Positions 36,590 through 45,857 are shown, numbered from the stretch's first letter. The stretch is 52,011 bases of DNA from a bacterium (GCA_030426125.1 JAUHZB010000006.1:1-52011), one strand, 5' to 3'. Notes: generated from the letters alone by a model not told the origin. Numbers and translations are program-made.

Positions 36590-37218
36590 GCGATAATATT
36601 TAGTAGATAAACTAAGGCAAGTGGCACCATCAAATTGTCGGTGCCATATACCCCGATACTTTCAATCAGGGTGGCAACGATGGGAATGAAGATAATATAA
36701 CTACCCAGACTAGGTAGTAAGTTTCCTGGCACCAAAATGGATAGCACAGCAAAAGAAGCCACCATAAAAACCAAACTACCCAGCCAACTCTTCGGTTGAC
36801 CTAAGATAGTGTAGCGGCTCTTTTTACCAAACTGACTACCGATTAGCCCCGCCAACCCATCGCATAGGCTCATGTGCAGTATGGCAATTGCAAAAATCCA
36901 AGGCTGGTCGGTCAGTGTAGCAGTCAGCCCAATACCAATGGCGTAAAGAATATCTCCCCAAGTAGCCCGCTTAATATCTATAATGGCATGGAAGATTTTT
37001 AGGTGGCGAGACAGCAACACTACTACTAGCAGAGCTGCACTAATTAACTGAATCTCACTAAAAGATATATAGAAGGGCCAAGTAGCTACATAACTACCAA
37101 TAACAATGTGTAGGCTTTTTCGAGCAGCCTCACCTCTTAATATCTTTGCTCTCCATAGAGCTTCGGAGGTGACTAGGGCAATAAATATAGGTAAAAGTGC
37201 AAGGCCAATCTTTAACAT
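36586..37218 (-). CDS. dolichol-kinase/phosphatidate cytidylyltransferase-like membrane protein
   Basis: GEAARKSLHIVIGS, LCDGLAGLIGSQFGKKSRYTILGQPKSWLGSLVFM. Confidence 0.7.
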   Translation of the reverse strand: MLKIGLALLPIFIALVTSEALWRAKILRGEAARKSLHIVIGSYVATWPFYISFSEIQLISAALLVVVLLSRHLKIFHAIIDIKRATWGDILYAIGIGLTATLTDQPWIFAIAILHMSLCDGLAGLIGSQFGKKSRYTILGQPKSWLGSLVFMVASFAVLSILVPGNLLPSLGSYIIFIPIVATLIESIGVYGTDNLMVPLALVYLLNIIA

Positions 37219-37314
37219 ATACTCTATTGTATACCCTAGCCCCCACCTAGGCCAAAGGACAAATTCAAAATTACCTGTAAAGCATTAAACTATCTAACTA
37301 GTTCAATTGTAAAG

Positions 37315-37800
37315 CTATTGCTCTTCGCCAACGCTGTTGGTATTAAAGTCTACACCAACGTTGTATGCTTCCCAAGCTGCTTGCTCTGATTCACTAAGTT
37401 CACTGGCTGCAGTTGCTTGAGTCTTAACGTCTGATCGATTTATCTCAACAACCTGGCCAACTGTTAGACTAGGTGATCCAGCGTTTACAGTTAGATTGGT
37501 TTCAGCTGCAATAATTTGGGCTTCACTAAGGTTTACTTCATTTTCGATACCATAAATCTGGACTGCTTTTCTGGCCATCTGGGTATAGGTGTCGCCTGGT
37601 TGAGCTACAAAACGATATACTTCTTTGTCTTTTTCGTCTGAAGTTTCTTCCTTGGCTTGGTCATCAGATTCTTCCTTTTGTTCTGCTTGACCTTCCTCTG
37701 CCGCATGGGCCTGAGCTGGGTTACTAAGTATCATTGCTCCGCCGAATAATAGTGCAAAGGCTAGCAAAGCTGATGCACTAAAGGTTAATAGTTTTTTCAT
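37315..37800 (-). CDS. secreted protein with LysM-like segment
   Basis: Signal peptide; YRFVAQPGDTYTQMARKAVQIYG...LSEAQIIAAETNLTVNAGSPSLTVGQVVEI. Confidence 0.6.
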   Translation of the reverse strand: MKKLLTFSASALLAFALLFGGAMILSNPAQAHAAEEGQAEQKEESDDQAKEETSDEKDKEVYRFVAQPGDTYTQMARKAVQIYGIENEVNLSEAQIIAAETNLTVNAGSPSLTVGQVVEINRSDVKTQATAASELSESEQAAWEAYNVGVDFNTNSVGEEQ

Positions 37801-37974
37801 TTACCCTCCTGATTTTGCCCACCACAATTATTAATATGTACTTAATATTTTACATAATAATTTGAATATAGCTAATGGTTTATGTTGTAATATGATTAAC
37901 AACCATAAGCTAGGCAAAAAAGTCAGATATCCAACAAATTAGATGTCATCCTTTAGCCAAAATATGAGTTCCCA

Positions 37975-38040
37975 AGCAGACTGCTACAAAGCCCCAAGTT
38001 TCATAAAATGAAACTAAGCTGGAAAGTCAGCAGAAGGGGG
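37975..38040 (+). promoter_or_regulatory. possible structured 5' leader
   Basis: Hairpin GTTTCAT-AAA-ATGAAAC; CCCC (37992-37995) can pair the GGGGG Shine-Dalgarno; CTGCT can pair with two alternative AGCAG copies. Confidence 0.35.
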
Positions 38041-38044
38041 AAAT

Positions 38045-38191
38045 ATGGAGCTAGAAATAAATCGATCATTCCTTGAATCAAAAAGTAGGAATGAAATATT
38101 TTTATATAGATTCTACATGTCAATTGGCCAAGCTATCATGCAGCTAGCGTTAAGTAAAAAGAAAAATGCCCAAAGGCTAAAAAGCGCTTAA
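38045..38191 (+). CDS. 48-aa small protein
   Basis: agaagggggaaatATG; MELEINRSFLESKSRNEIFLYRFYMSIGQAIMQLALSKKKNAQRLKSA. Confidence 0.45.
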   Translation: MELEINRSFLESKSRNEIFLYRFYMSIGQAIMQLALSKKKNAQRLKSA

Positions 38192-38220
38192 AAAATATAC
38201 CTATGTACGGCTACTACTGG

Positions 38221-38751
38221 TTATTTTTCTGATGGATCAAATAACTGCCCTTGAGGGCTTCTAATTTCAACTATACACTCTCCGGCAGTGCCTGGGATCT
38301 GATCTTCGCTAACACCTGCCGATAGTCCACAATCTATCTTAGGGCAATAGTTACCACCTGGGAAGCCCTCACATGTATTCATTATCTCGCGATAAAGCAA
38401 TCTGCCCTCATCGACACTAGGAGCCTCATCAACGGCTTGAAAGGCTTGTCTTAAACAATAATCAGCCGCTTTACAGGAGCCAACGGTCTGCCTTTCACCT
38501 TCTTTAGTATCCTCAATGACAGCCGTGTTGCAATTACCCATAGAGCATGCAAGCACGTGTCTTGTCTGCCCCTTGTAATACCGCTCGTCTCGCATTTCCT
38601 CAATTAAGCTTCTTTGTTTGGCGGTTATCTCAGGGTCGTCAGATTAGTAGCCCATAACCCCAAGAAGACAAAATCTGCTGACTCTATCATTGCCGAATAT
38701 ATCACAATCCGCTGTGTACCTTGCAATGTTTTTATCTGCTTCTGGGCTCAT
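38221..38751 (-). pseudogene. Cys-rich protein interrupted by a single in-frame TAA (38646-38644)
   Basis: SD gga + ATG 38751: MSPEADKNIARYTADCDIFGNDRVSRFCLLGVMGY*SDDPEITAKQRSLIEEMRDERYYKGQ..., continuous with ORF 38221..38595. Confidence 0.6.
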
Positions 38752-38858
38752 GGTGTCTCCTGTAGATTAAATAGTTTTATCAGTTACTTATATACTAATT
38801 CTTATTTATCTATATCCTAATGACAAACGCAAGCATAAGCTTAGCACCAATTAACTAT

Positions 38859-39563
38859 CTAAGACCTGGTCAACATCGAGTCCTTTGCCCGATCATTGAC
38901 TGTAGCTAATCCTGCCCCAATAATATCCTGGTATATTTTCCTTGGAGTAGACCTGATCAACCGAAGTCCCGGTCTGACAGCTGTCCTGGCAATCCTTATC
39001 TGATTGGCTCTAGTTGGTTCTACTAAAGTAAGTTGGTTACTATAGTCTTGTTCTAAGTCCACTGTTGCATCAATTACTACCCCAAACTGCATGAAATCAT
39101 GCAACCAGTCATTAAATCTACGGTCTTCTTCATTTGCCTCATCTATCTCTAAGAACCGAGCAGTCTCGGAACCTTCGATCAGAGCCAATGAACCAAGAAA
39201 AGTTGCACTATCAGTAGTTCTTTTAGCTAAAGCAATTTCTTTTACTCTACTAGCAGCGCTAACTATTCGTTGCACTTTCTGATACTCCCAACTTTCAGTA
39301 ATTTGTTGGGCATCAAAGCCATACCTATCTGTTGACAGTTCACCAGCAACAACTTCATCTAATAACTGATCAAAAGCAGTTGAGTTATCCGAAAATAGTC
39401 TAGTAGTATCATCAATCACGTTATCTAAGGCGTAAGCTGAAGATATTAAATATCGCCACTCAACAAATTGTTGTGGCTCAACATCAACACCCATGGCTGT
39501 GGCCGCGTCATACAGTATCTTACTGCCTCTTTCGTATTTATGTTCTGGATTACTTTCACTCAT
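38859..39563 (-). CDS. hypothetical all-helical protein (weak prenyl/squalene-synthase-like motifs)
   Basis: YALDNVIDD and VVIDATVDLEQDY. Confidence 0.5.
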   Translation of the reverse strand: MSESNPEHKYERGSKILYDAATAMGVDVEPQQFVEWRYLISSAYALDNVIDDTTRLFSDNSTAFDQLLDEVVAGELSTDRYGFDAQQITESWEYQKVQRIVSAASRVKEIALAKRTTDSATFLGSLALIEGSETARFLEIDEANEEDRRFNDWLHDFMQFGVVIDATVDLEQDYSNQLTLVEPTRANQIRIARTAVRPGLRLIRSTPRKIYQDIIGAGLATVNDRAKDSMLTRS

Positions 39564-39565
39564 AA

Positions 39566-40315
39566 CTAATAGGCCTCCTGTTCTTGTTTAGCCGACATCC
39601 TTAAGCGCCCGGTTACTGTTTTGCCCAGTAAAGAAAATGTATCCATTAAAATACGCGTATCTTCAGCAAAGGATGCTTTCTCCAAAATATATTCAGACTC
39701 AGTATCTATTCTCTGACTTAGGCGCTGGGCATCATCACCCTCAATCTCATAACCATGATGCATGACGGCGAAATTATCAAAAATACCAGGTAAAGCTAAG
39801 GCTCTAATCTTCAGCCATTCATCGGCATGTTTTGGACCAACTAATCTTCTAGCATTATCTGTGACTTCAGCAATTAATGGCCTAGGGCCAATTATTGCCA
39901 TTTCTCTACGGGCTACATTAATTAACTGTGGAGCCTCATCAATCCTCAGTAAACTCAATATCCTGCCGAGTTTACTCCTCCGGGGATCGTAATGTCGTCC
40001 ATTACTATGTGTTAAATCAGTTACACCCGGCATGGTTCTCAATTTGTTAATAACATATGGCTCCATCATATGACCCTGGCGTTCTTGGCGCAGTAACGGT
40101 TTCTCTTTGTCGATAAGACGCACACCAGCTGCGCCAGCAACTGTGGGCCCAATTGCAAACGGTAACACTGCAGCAGTCCAGACGAAGTCAAAAAGGTCTT
40201 TTCCTGGACCATGTAAATATGGCTGGCCAATTGGCATGTCTTCAGGGGAGAACAATTCTGGCTCGGCGAGTCGCTCTATTAGGTGGCTGTAATCAGGAGG
40301 TTGGTTATTGGGCAT
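39566..40315 (-). CDS. bacterial sugar transferase (undecaprenyl-phosphate sugar phosphotransferase family)
   Basis: DFVWTAAVLPFAIG; INKLRTM; RRSKLGRILSLLRIDEAPQLINVARREMAIIGPRPL. Confidence 0.85.
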   Translation of the reverse strand: MPNNQPPDYSHLIERLAEPELFSPEDMPIGQPYLHGPGKDLFDFVWTAAVLPFAIGPTVAGAAGVRLIDKEKPLLRQERQGHMMEPYVINKLRTMPGVTDLTHSNGRHYDPRRSKLGRILSLLRIDEAPQLINVARREMAIIGPRPLIAEVTDNARRLVGPKHADEWLKIRALALPGIFDNFAVMHHGYEIEGDDAQRLSQRIDTESEYILEKASFAEDTRILMDTFSLLGKTVTGRLRMSAKQEQEAY

Positions 40316-40446
40316 TTATGGATATTTCTAAAACCGGTCAATATGTTTAGTAGATTATATACACCTCTGTTGTGCACATTGCAAGCATAAGAGTGTTGAG
40401 AACCAATATCATCTAATGGTCCGACCAACAAAACGCTAGATATCTA

Positions 40447-40644
40447 CTATCTACAAAGATACCAAGGATCTACACCATCCTCGTCGACCTGTCCAATAAG
40501 TTCTGGGCGCCGTACGGATATATCTGACTTATCTACAAGTTGAGACATGAGAGAATAGGCTACAAAAATCTCCTCGTCTACCTCCTTGTAGTAATCGCGA
40601 TCGTCGACTGTTTTTCGTATTAGCGATACCGTCAGGTCAGGGCA
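40447..40644 (-). pseudogene. C-terminal remnant of an unidentified gene
   Basis: CPDLTVSLIRKTVDDRDYYKEVDEEIFVAYSLMSQLVDKSDISVRRPELIGQVDEDGVDPWYLCR* without a start. Confidence 0.45.
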
Positions 40645-40823
40645 TAGGAACGAGGACTACTCAAGAGATATTCGATATTGCCAGAGAGCAACTCCAAGCT
40701 AAAGGCATGGTTGCCTATGTGTATGATGATAACCTCGCAAGTCAGGCAGTCGTTAATAAGCATAGCTTTGAGAGACTCGATGAATTCGATGATGGCGATA
40801 GACGCTACGAACTGGAATTCTAA
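40638..40823 (+). pseudogene. C-terminal remnant of a GNAT acetyltransferase
   Basis: QGIGTRTTQEIFDIAREQLQAKGMVAYVYDDNLASQAVVNKHSFERLDEFDDGDRRYELEF*; Q-x-x-G-x-G motif A present, N-terminal half missing. Confidence 0.7.
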
Positions 40824-40837
40824 TTATATTACTGTAA

Positions 40838-40995
40838 GTTAGTGGACATGGTGTCCAAAACATGTCGCACATTGTGCATTCAGCGACGTGCCCTAACAGG
40901 GGTAGAGCCATTTATTTAGCGACAAAAGGCTTTGTCAAGGGCTACTGCTTGCAACCCCCACCCCTGCTAAAAAGCATATTATACAATGTCGCTAA
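40838..40995. other. dense inverted-repeat intergenic element, possible structured RNA or DNA site
   Basis: GTTAG/CTAAC; CATGTCGC/GCGACGTG; CAGGGGT/ACCCCTG; GACAAA-AGGC-TTTGTC; TTAGCGACA/TGTCGCTAA. Confidence 0.5.
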
Positions 40996-41915
40996 TTTTG
41001 CATTAAATCCTTGTCGAATAATGGCAGAATGTCGGATTTGAGCTGGTCCATTAGCGGGTTATTATCTTGAGTATTTGTGATTGTCCTAAAAGTGAGATTC
41101 AGCATAGAAACATCGGTACTTGATTTAACTATCGTAGAGTAATGGAGTATCATTGCTGGGAGCCTCTTGCCTGGAAGTCTACTTTTCTTCTTCCATATTT
41201 CTTTATGTCTATATATTAGTTGTTCGAGCTGTTCGGATATATATGCGTACGCCGTTTGTGGTGAATACGATGCAAGTAAGTATTCAGGGTCATTGATAAG
41301 CCTATTAACCGAGATAGCAACTACTCCAATGTATGATTGCTCTTTATTGCTAAGTGTTTTCTTAACTTGTTTCATCGCATCTTTTACATTTGCATTCAGC
41401 TTCTTCGCCGAACTCAGTCTTTTACATTCAATAACGTAATGTCTCCCGTCAACTATAAGTAGAATATCTGGATTAGGCTCCTGAAGGTAAGCCTCTAATC
41501 CTACATTCAAAAAGTCACATAGCAAGGACAGCTCAAACTGTACATTTCTTGATTCATTATTTGTAACGCTCTCGCTAACGGGGCTTAGCGATCCGCTTGA
41601 TAGCACTTTTATTTTCATAGCAAGCACTTCATCATCCTGCTTGCACTTATCTATGTTGTCTAGAATGTATTTCAATTCCAACATTTCACTCAACGCATAA
41701 TCTAGCTCAGCATTCTTGTTATACGTTTTAATGAACTGTTCGCTTTTAACCTTGTCTTGATACACAGGAATAAAACGCTCAATAAGGTCAAATGCCTGAT
41801 ATATACGATTGTGAGGACTTATAGAACCCTCAATGCCTAGCCTTTTTACTAATGCTTCGTAATCTTCTCTTGATTCAAGAATATCTCGATATGAAGTTAG
41901 GGGTATATTTTTCAT
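40992..41915 (-). CDS. PD-(D/E)XK nuclease-fold protein
   Basis: EPNPDILLIVDGRHYVIECKRLSS (PD...ECK); mostly helical N-terminus. Confidence 0.6.
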   Translation of the reverse strand: MKNIPLTSYRDILESREDYEALVKRLGIEGSISPHNRIYQAFDLIERFIPVYQDKVKSEQFIKTYNKNAELDYALSEMLELKYILDNIDKCKQDDEVLAMKIKVLSSGSLSPVSESVTNNESRNVQFELSLLCDFLNVGLEAYLQEPNPDILLIVDGRHYVIECKRLSSAKKLNANVKDAMKQVKKTLSNKEQSYIGVVAISVNRLINDPEYLLASYSPQTAYAYISEQLEQLIYRHKEIWKKKSRLPGKRLPAMILHYSTIVKSSTDVSMLNLTFRTITNTQDNNPLMDQLKSDILPLFDKDLMQN

Positions 41916-41936
41916 GACTAGTCATCACCTCAATCC

Positions 41937-42419
41937 CTACTTCTTATTCTTTTCCATTTCATTACGAACTACAACTGCAACCAAAGATGTAATGATAGTT
42001 GTTACTGGTAAGGTACTCCAAAACTTGTCCCACTTTTGGTCGCTAGTAGATTCAAAGCCGTTATCTGCATAGGTTATACAACTACCTCGTGGATCGTCAT
42101 CGTATTCTTCGCACGAGGGTCTTCCAAGGTTAATAGCCAGGAACCCACTAATTACTATTGCTGCGATAAATCCAACTATCAAAAATGGCAACAACTTTCC
42201 TTTTTCGGCATCCCTCTTTATCCATTCCCAGCCGAATGCGCCAACCAACAGCACTACACATATTACAGCTCCGATACCAAGCCCCCACAGAAACCCAGAT
42301 ATGGGGCTAGAATCACCTAAGAACTCCAGAATCGCACCCATGACACCGAACATAAACACGGGGATCAACATTAGCAGATAAAGTGCCTTCGGCATTTCTT
42401 TGTTTTTGTTTTCTGGCAT
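41937..42419 (-). CDS. hypothetical multi-TM protein
   Basis: Four hydrophobic segments. Confidence 0.6.
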   Translation of the reverse strand: MPENKNKEMPKALYLLMLIPVFMFGVMGAILEFLGDSSPISGFLWGLGIGAVICVVLLVGAFGWEWIKRDAEKGKLLPFLIVGFIAAIVISGFLAINLGRPSCEEYDDDPRGSCITYADNGFESTSDQKWDKFWSTLPVTTIITSLVAVVVRNEMEKNKK

Positions 42420-43078
42420 TAGCTAGCAGACTTTCGGTTAATGATTATCTCCGTAACTTCCATACTCTTTGGCAATTCGGTAATTTGCTTAACAAAGGTG
42501 GCTATATCAGATGGATTCATCCAGTTCTCTGGGTCTGAGATGTCTTTGCCAGTAACCTTCTTAGCAATATCTGAATTAAAACCACCGACACACAAACTCA
42601 CAACACGATTAGTGTCTTTAAGCTCAATTTGCAAGTTCTGACTGAAGCCTCGCATAGCCCACTTTGAAGCACCATAGGCAGCTTGGTCAGGATATGCCTT
42701 CAGTCCAACTGTAGATGCAACATTAACAATATCTGTACGATCATTCTTTAGCCGTTCTGCAAGGCCTGAAACAAGCAACATGGCAGCTCTTACATTAACC
42801 CCAAAAGTTCGGTCAATCTCACTAGCGGAAATACTATCTAATGACTCAAGACTCATTACACCTGCACAATTTACAAGTAACTCAATCGGCTCCCCCATTG
42901 CCAAAATCCGCTCAACCGTCTTTGTAATTTCTTGTTCCAGCAATAAGTCAGTCAGCAAATTATCATCAGCATACTCGCTTTTTCGACGTGATACATTGAC
43001 TACTTTCTTACCTGATTCTTTGTATGTTTTCGCAAGCTCAAGACCCAGTCCATCACTTGCCCCTGTAATAATTATCAT
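42419..43078 (-). CDS. short-chain dehydrogenase/reductase
   Basis: IIIITGASDGLGLELA, NCAGVMS, YGASKWAMRGF. Confidence 0.92.
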   Translation of the reverse strand: MIIITGASDGLGLELAKTYKESGKKVVNVSRRKSEYADDNLLTDLLLEQEITKTVERILAMGEPIELLVNCAGVMSLESLDSISASEIDRTFGVNVRAAMLLVSGLAERLKNDRTDIVNVASTVGLKAYPDQAAYGASKWAMRGFSQNLQIELKDTNRVVSLCVGGFNSDIAKKVTGKDISDPENWMNPSDIATFVKQITELPKSMEVTEIIINRKSAS

Positions 43079-43172
43079 AAATTAATGATAACAGCGAAAA
43101 TTAGTAATTTCCAGATACAACATATTTATCTTGCACACAAATTACTATTGATGGGCAAAACTACAGCTCAAA

Positions 43173-43196
43173 TTAAAAGAACCCTAGAAAGGGTTC
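43173..43196 (-). terminator. terminator downstream of tRNA-Pro
   Basis: GAACCCT..AGGGTTC stem followed by TTTT on the minus strand. Confidence 0.75.
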
Positions 43197-43218
43197 GTAA
43201 ATCGAATAATTTCATTCA

Positions 43219-43295
43219 TGGTCGGGGTGAAAGGACTTGAACCTTCGACCTCCGCGTCCCAAACGCGGCGCGCTAGCCAACTGCGCCACACCCCG
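43219..43295 (-). tRNA. tRNA-Pro(TGG), CCA encoded
   Basis: cggggtg...ccgcg TTTGGGA cgcgg...ggttcaagtcc...caccccgacca. Confidence 0.95.
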
Positions 43296-43388
43296 ATAGG
43301 TGTGATAATAAAATAACTCCGACATTATAGCAGAGTTAACAGCGGTCAGTACAGCCCTCGTCTATTTTCTCCAAATATTGTTTAAAAT

Positions 43389-44027
43389 CTAAAGATCAAT
43401 ATCTACCGGCTTATTGTTTTCAATCACAATAAACTTGGTGTTTTTTTGAGACAAACTATCCGCAAACCTACTGTATACGCTATCCTTCCACTGCTGATTC
43501 CACATCCAATCGTGCACTGGAATAACGTATTTAGGCGCTAATTGTAATGCCTTATCTAATGCCATTACAGTTGTACCCCAAGGTGCTTGTACCGGGAGCA
43601 GTAGAATATCTTTAGATGCGGATATATCTAGAGTGTCACCAACTATACTAAGTTTATCTTGGTAGTCTACTCTTAGGTTCTTACAGTTATTACCAAATGG
43701 TTCAACTTCAGCATGGTCCATCTCAGTAACTGTAAAGCCATCAACTGATTCATTAGTCAGTTTAGCTACTCCATAGGCACGTAAGGCCTCATGAGCGTCA
43801 GAAGCTGCGATCCATTGAGCATCCGGGAATTTACCTACTAAGGCTTCAACGAACGGCTTAGCTAAATGATCGCCGTGCTTATGAGTAGCAATAACTGCAT
43901 CTAGTTTTGGTAGGTTACTAAGCTCAATCCCCCCGAAATTCCAAGCCTGAATGCCGGGATCAATTAAAAAACAAAACTGCCCGTCTTCTACTAAAACGCA
44001 GGAATGCTCAAATTTTGTTATCTTCAT
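43389..44027 (-). CDS. UlaG-like metallo-beta-lactamase-fold hydrolase
   Basis: MKITKFEHSCVLVED..FLIDPG, VIATHKHGDHLAKP, GDTLD, VIPVHDW. Confidence 0.85.
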   Translation of the reverse strand: MKITKFEHSCVLVEDGQFCFLIDPGIQAWNFGGIELSNLPKLDAVIATHKHGDHLAKPFVEALVGKFPDAQWIAASDAHEALRAYGVAKLTNESVDGFTVTEMDHAEVEPFGNNCKNLRVDYQDKLSIVGDTLDISASKDILLLPVQAPWGTTVMALDKALQLAPKYVIPVHDWMWNQQWKDSVYSRFADSLSQKNTKFIVIENNKPVDIDL

Positions 44028-44091
44028 GTATACCCCTTTTCTAATATATTATCTTTACTTATGTACTGAGTTTACTGAGCATGCTATAAAG

Positions 44092-44274
44092 TCAGAACTT
44101 ATTCTTATAGTTCTGGCCGAAGGCCCCAGTAATAGCGGCTAGTAAGAAAATGATGAAGGCGATTAGAAATTTAGCTAGTATAGCTAAGACAATTGATACG
44201 GCTATCATGACCAGGGCTATAGTAATTAACTGGTGCTGTAGCTTAGGTTCTGGTGGTATATCTATATCTGACAT
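44092..44274 (-). CDS. small membrane protein
   Basis: 60-aa hydrophobic ORF. Confidence 0.45.
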   Translation of the reverse strand: MSDIDIPPEPKLQHQLITIALVMIAVSIVLAILAKFLIAFIIFLLAAITGAFGQNYKNKF

Positions 44275-44342
44275 ATATCCTCTATAAGATATTATACACC
44301 CTTAAAACCGATTCAATCTCGGAGACTAAAATTGTTGCCTAA

Positions 44343-45857
44343 CTACTTAGCGAATTCTATAGCTCGAGTTTCCCGAATTACATTAACTTTAATCGTTCCT
44401 GGATACTGCATAGTACTTTCGATCTTAGTAGCTATATCTCTAGCTAGCTTTATGGCTGAAAGATCATCTACGTTATTTGGTTTTACGAAAACTCGCACTT
44501 CACGTCCAGCACTAATAGCGTATGACTTATCTATACCATTAAATCCATTAGCAATGTTTTCTAGTTCTTTCATACGCTCTGCGAAGTTCTCAGCCGAGAT
44601 ATTCCTTGCCCCCGGGCGAGCCGCACTTATAGCATCTACTACTCGAACAATAACGGCTTCAGTACTAGTGGTATCAACATCATCGTGGTGCTGTTCAGCA
44701 GCCAGAGCAACTGCTTCCGGTGCTCCATACTTACGAAGCATTTCACCACTAATGTGATGGTGCTTGCCTTCCATCTTGTGAGTTAGGGCTTTTCCAAGAT
44801 CATGGACTAGGGCTGCATACTTAGTGACCTTAACGTCAGCACCAACCTCTTCAGCTATGATACCGGCTATATGGGCCATTTCAGTGGAGTGTTTTAGGAC
44901 GTTTTGCCCATAACTAGTTCTAAACTTAAGTTCTCCTAATAGCTGTAATACTTCTTTTGGAATTCCAAGTACTCCAACTTCCCTGGCTGCATCTTCACCA
45001 GCTCTAGTAATTTCTTTTTGAACATTAGTCTGTGCTTTGGCGACCACTTCTTCGATTCTACCCGGGTGAATACGACCATCTTTCATTAGCATTTCTAGAG
45101 CTACCTTGGCTACCTCACGGCGAACCGGGTCAAAAGAACTAAGGATAATCATACCAGGAGTATCATCTACCATGATATCTACTCCAGTAGCTCGCTGAAG
45201 GGCTTGGATGTTGCGTCCTTCTTTTCCAATTATTCGACCCTTCATTTCTTCGTCTTCTAACTTAACAGCTGATACTGTCCGTTCAGTTGTTACATCACTA
45301 GCCATTCGTTCCATGGCTGCTGTGATAATAACGGCGGCTTTTTCTTCAGCAGCGTCTTGAGCTTCGTTCTGTAGCTTGGCTACAAGTCCAGTTAGATCAC
45401 TCTTAATGTCTCTCTCTGTCATTTTCATTAGCTTGTCAGCAGCGTCTTCTTTAGTTAGTTTTGCAACTTTCTCTAGCTTCTCTTGCTGTTTCTTACGAAT
45501 TTCACGAATTTCGTTTTTCAGTTCTTCAACTTCGTCTTCACCTTTACGAAGCTTTTCATTACGCTTATCTAGCTGATCTAGCTTTTTGTCCAAAGTTTCT
45601 TGGCGCTCTAGAATTTTATCTTCTAGAACTTTTAGTTCTTTTCGGCGACTTTGCTCATCTTTTCTAGCATCATCGGCTAACTTCTTAGCTTCATCTCTCG
45701 CATCCTGTATTTGTTTGTCTGCCTCTTTCTTAGCTTTCTTCAGCTCTTTGTTAGCAGCCTCTTGAGCGCTACCTAATTTCTTTTTTGTTACTACTGTGCT
45801 GGTACCAAAACCAACACCAAGGCCAACCAAAGCTAGGCCAATGGTTATAGGATCCAT
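44343..45857 (-). CDS. rny: ribonuclease Y
   Basis: N-terminal TM, coiled coil, KH (GRIIGKEGRNIQALQRATGVDIMVDDTPG), HD (HDLGKALTHKMEGKHHHISG). Confidence 0.95.
   Translation of the reverse strand: MDPITIGLALVGLGVGFGTSTVVTKKKLGSAQEAANKELKKAKKEADKQIQDARDEAKKLADDARKDEQSRRKELKVLEDKILERQETLDKKLDQLDKRNEKLRKGEDEVEELKNEIREIRKKQQEKLEKVAKLTKEDAADKLMKMTERDIKSDLTGLVAKLQNEAQDAAEEKAAVIITAAMERMASDVTTERTVSAVKLEDEEMKGRIIGKEGRNIQALQRATGVDIMVDDTPGMIILSSFDPVRREVAKVALEMLMKDGRIHPGRIEEVVAKAQTNVQKEITRAGEDAAREVGVLGIPKEVLQLLGELKFRTSYGQNVLKHSTEMAHIAGIIAEEVGADVKVTKYAALVHDLGKALTHKMEGKHHHISGEMLRKYGAPEAVALAAEQHHDDVDTTSTEAVIVRVVDAISAARPGARNISAENFAERMKELENIANGFNGIDKSYAISAGREVRVFVKPNNVDDLSAIKLARDIATKIESTMQYPGTIKVNVIRETRAIEFAK

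Noticed and set aside
38644-38646. Stop-codon reassignment
   Set aside because: The stop is TAA, and TAA/TAG/TGA all end other genes here normally; genome-wide recoding is not supported.
40838-40897. Integron attC-like site (GTTAG...CTAAC)
   Set aside because: Orientation of the conserved triplets is reversed (GTT first, AAC last) and the 7-nt R/Y consensus is not met; no integrase or cassette array.
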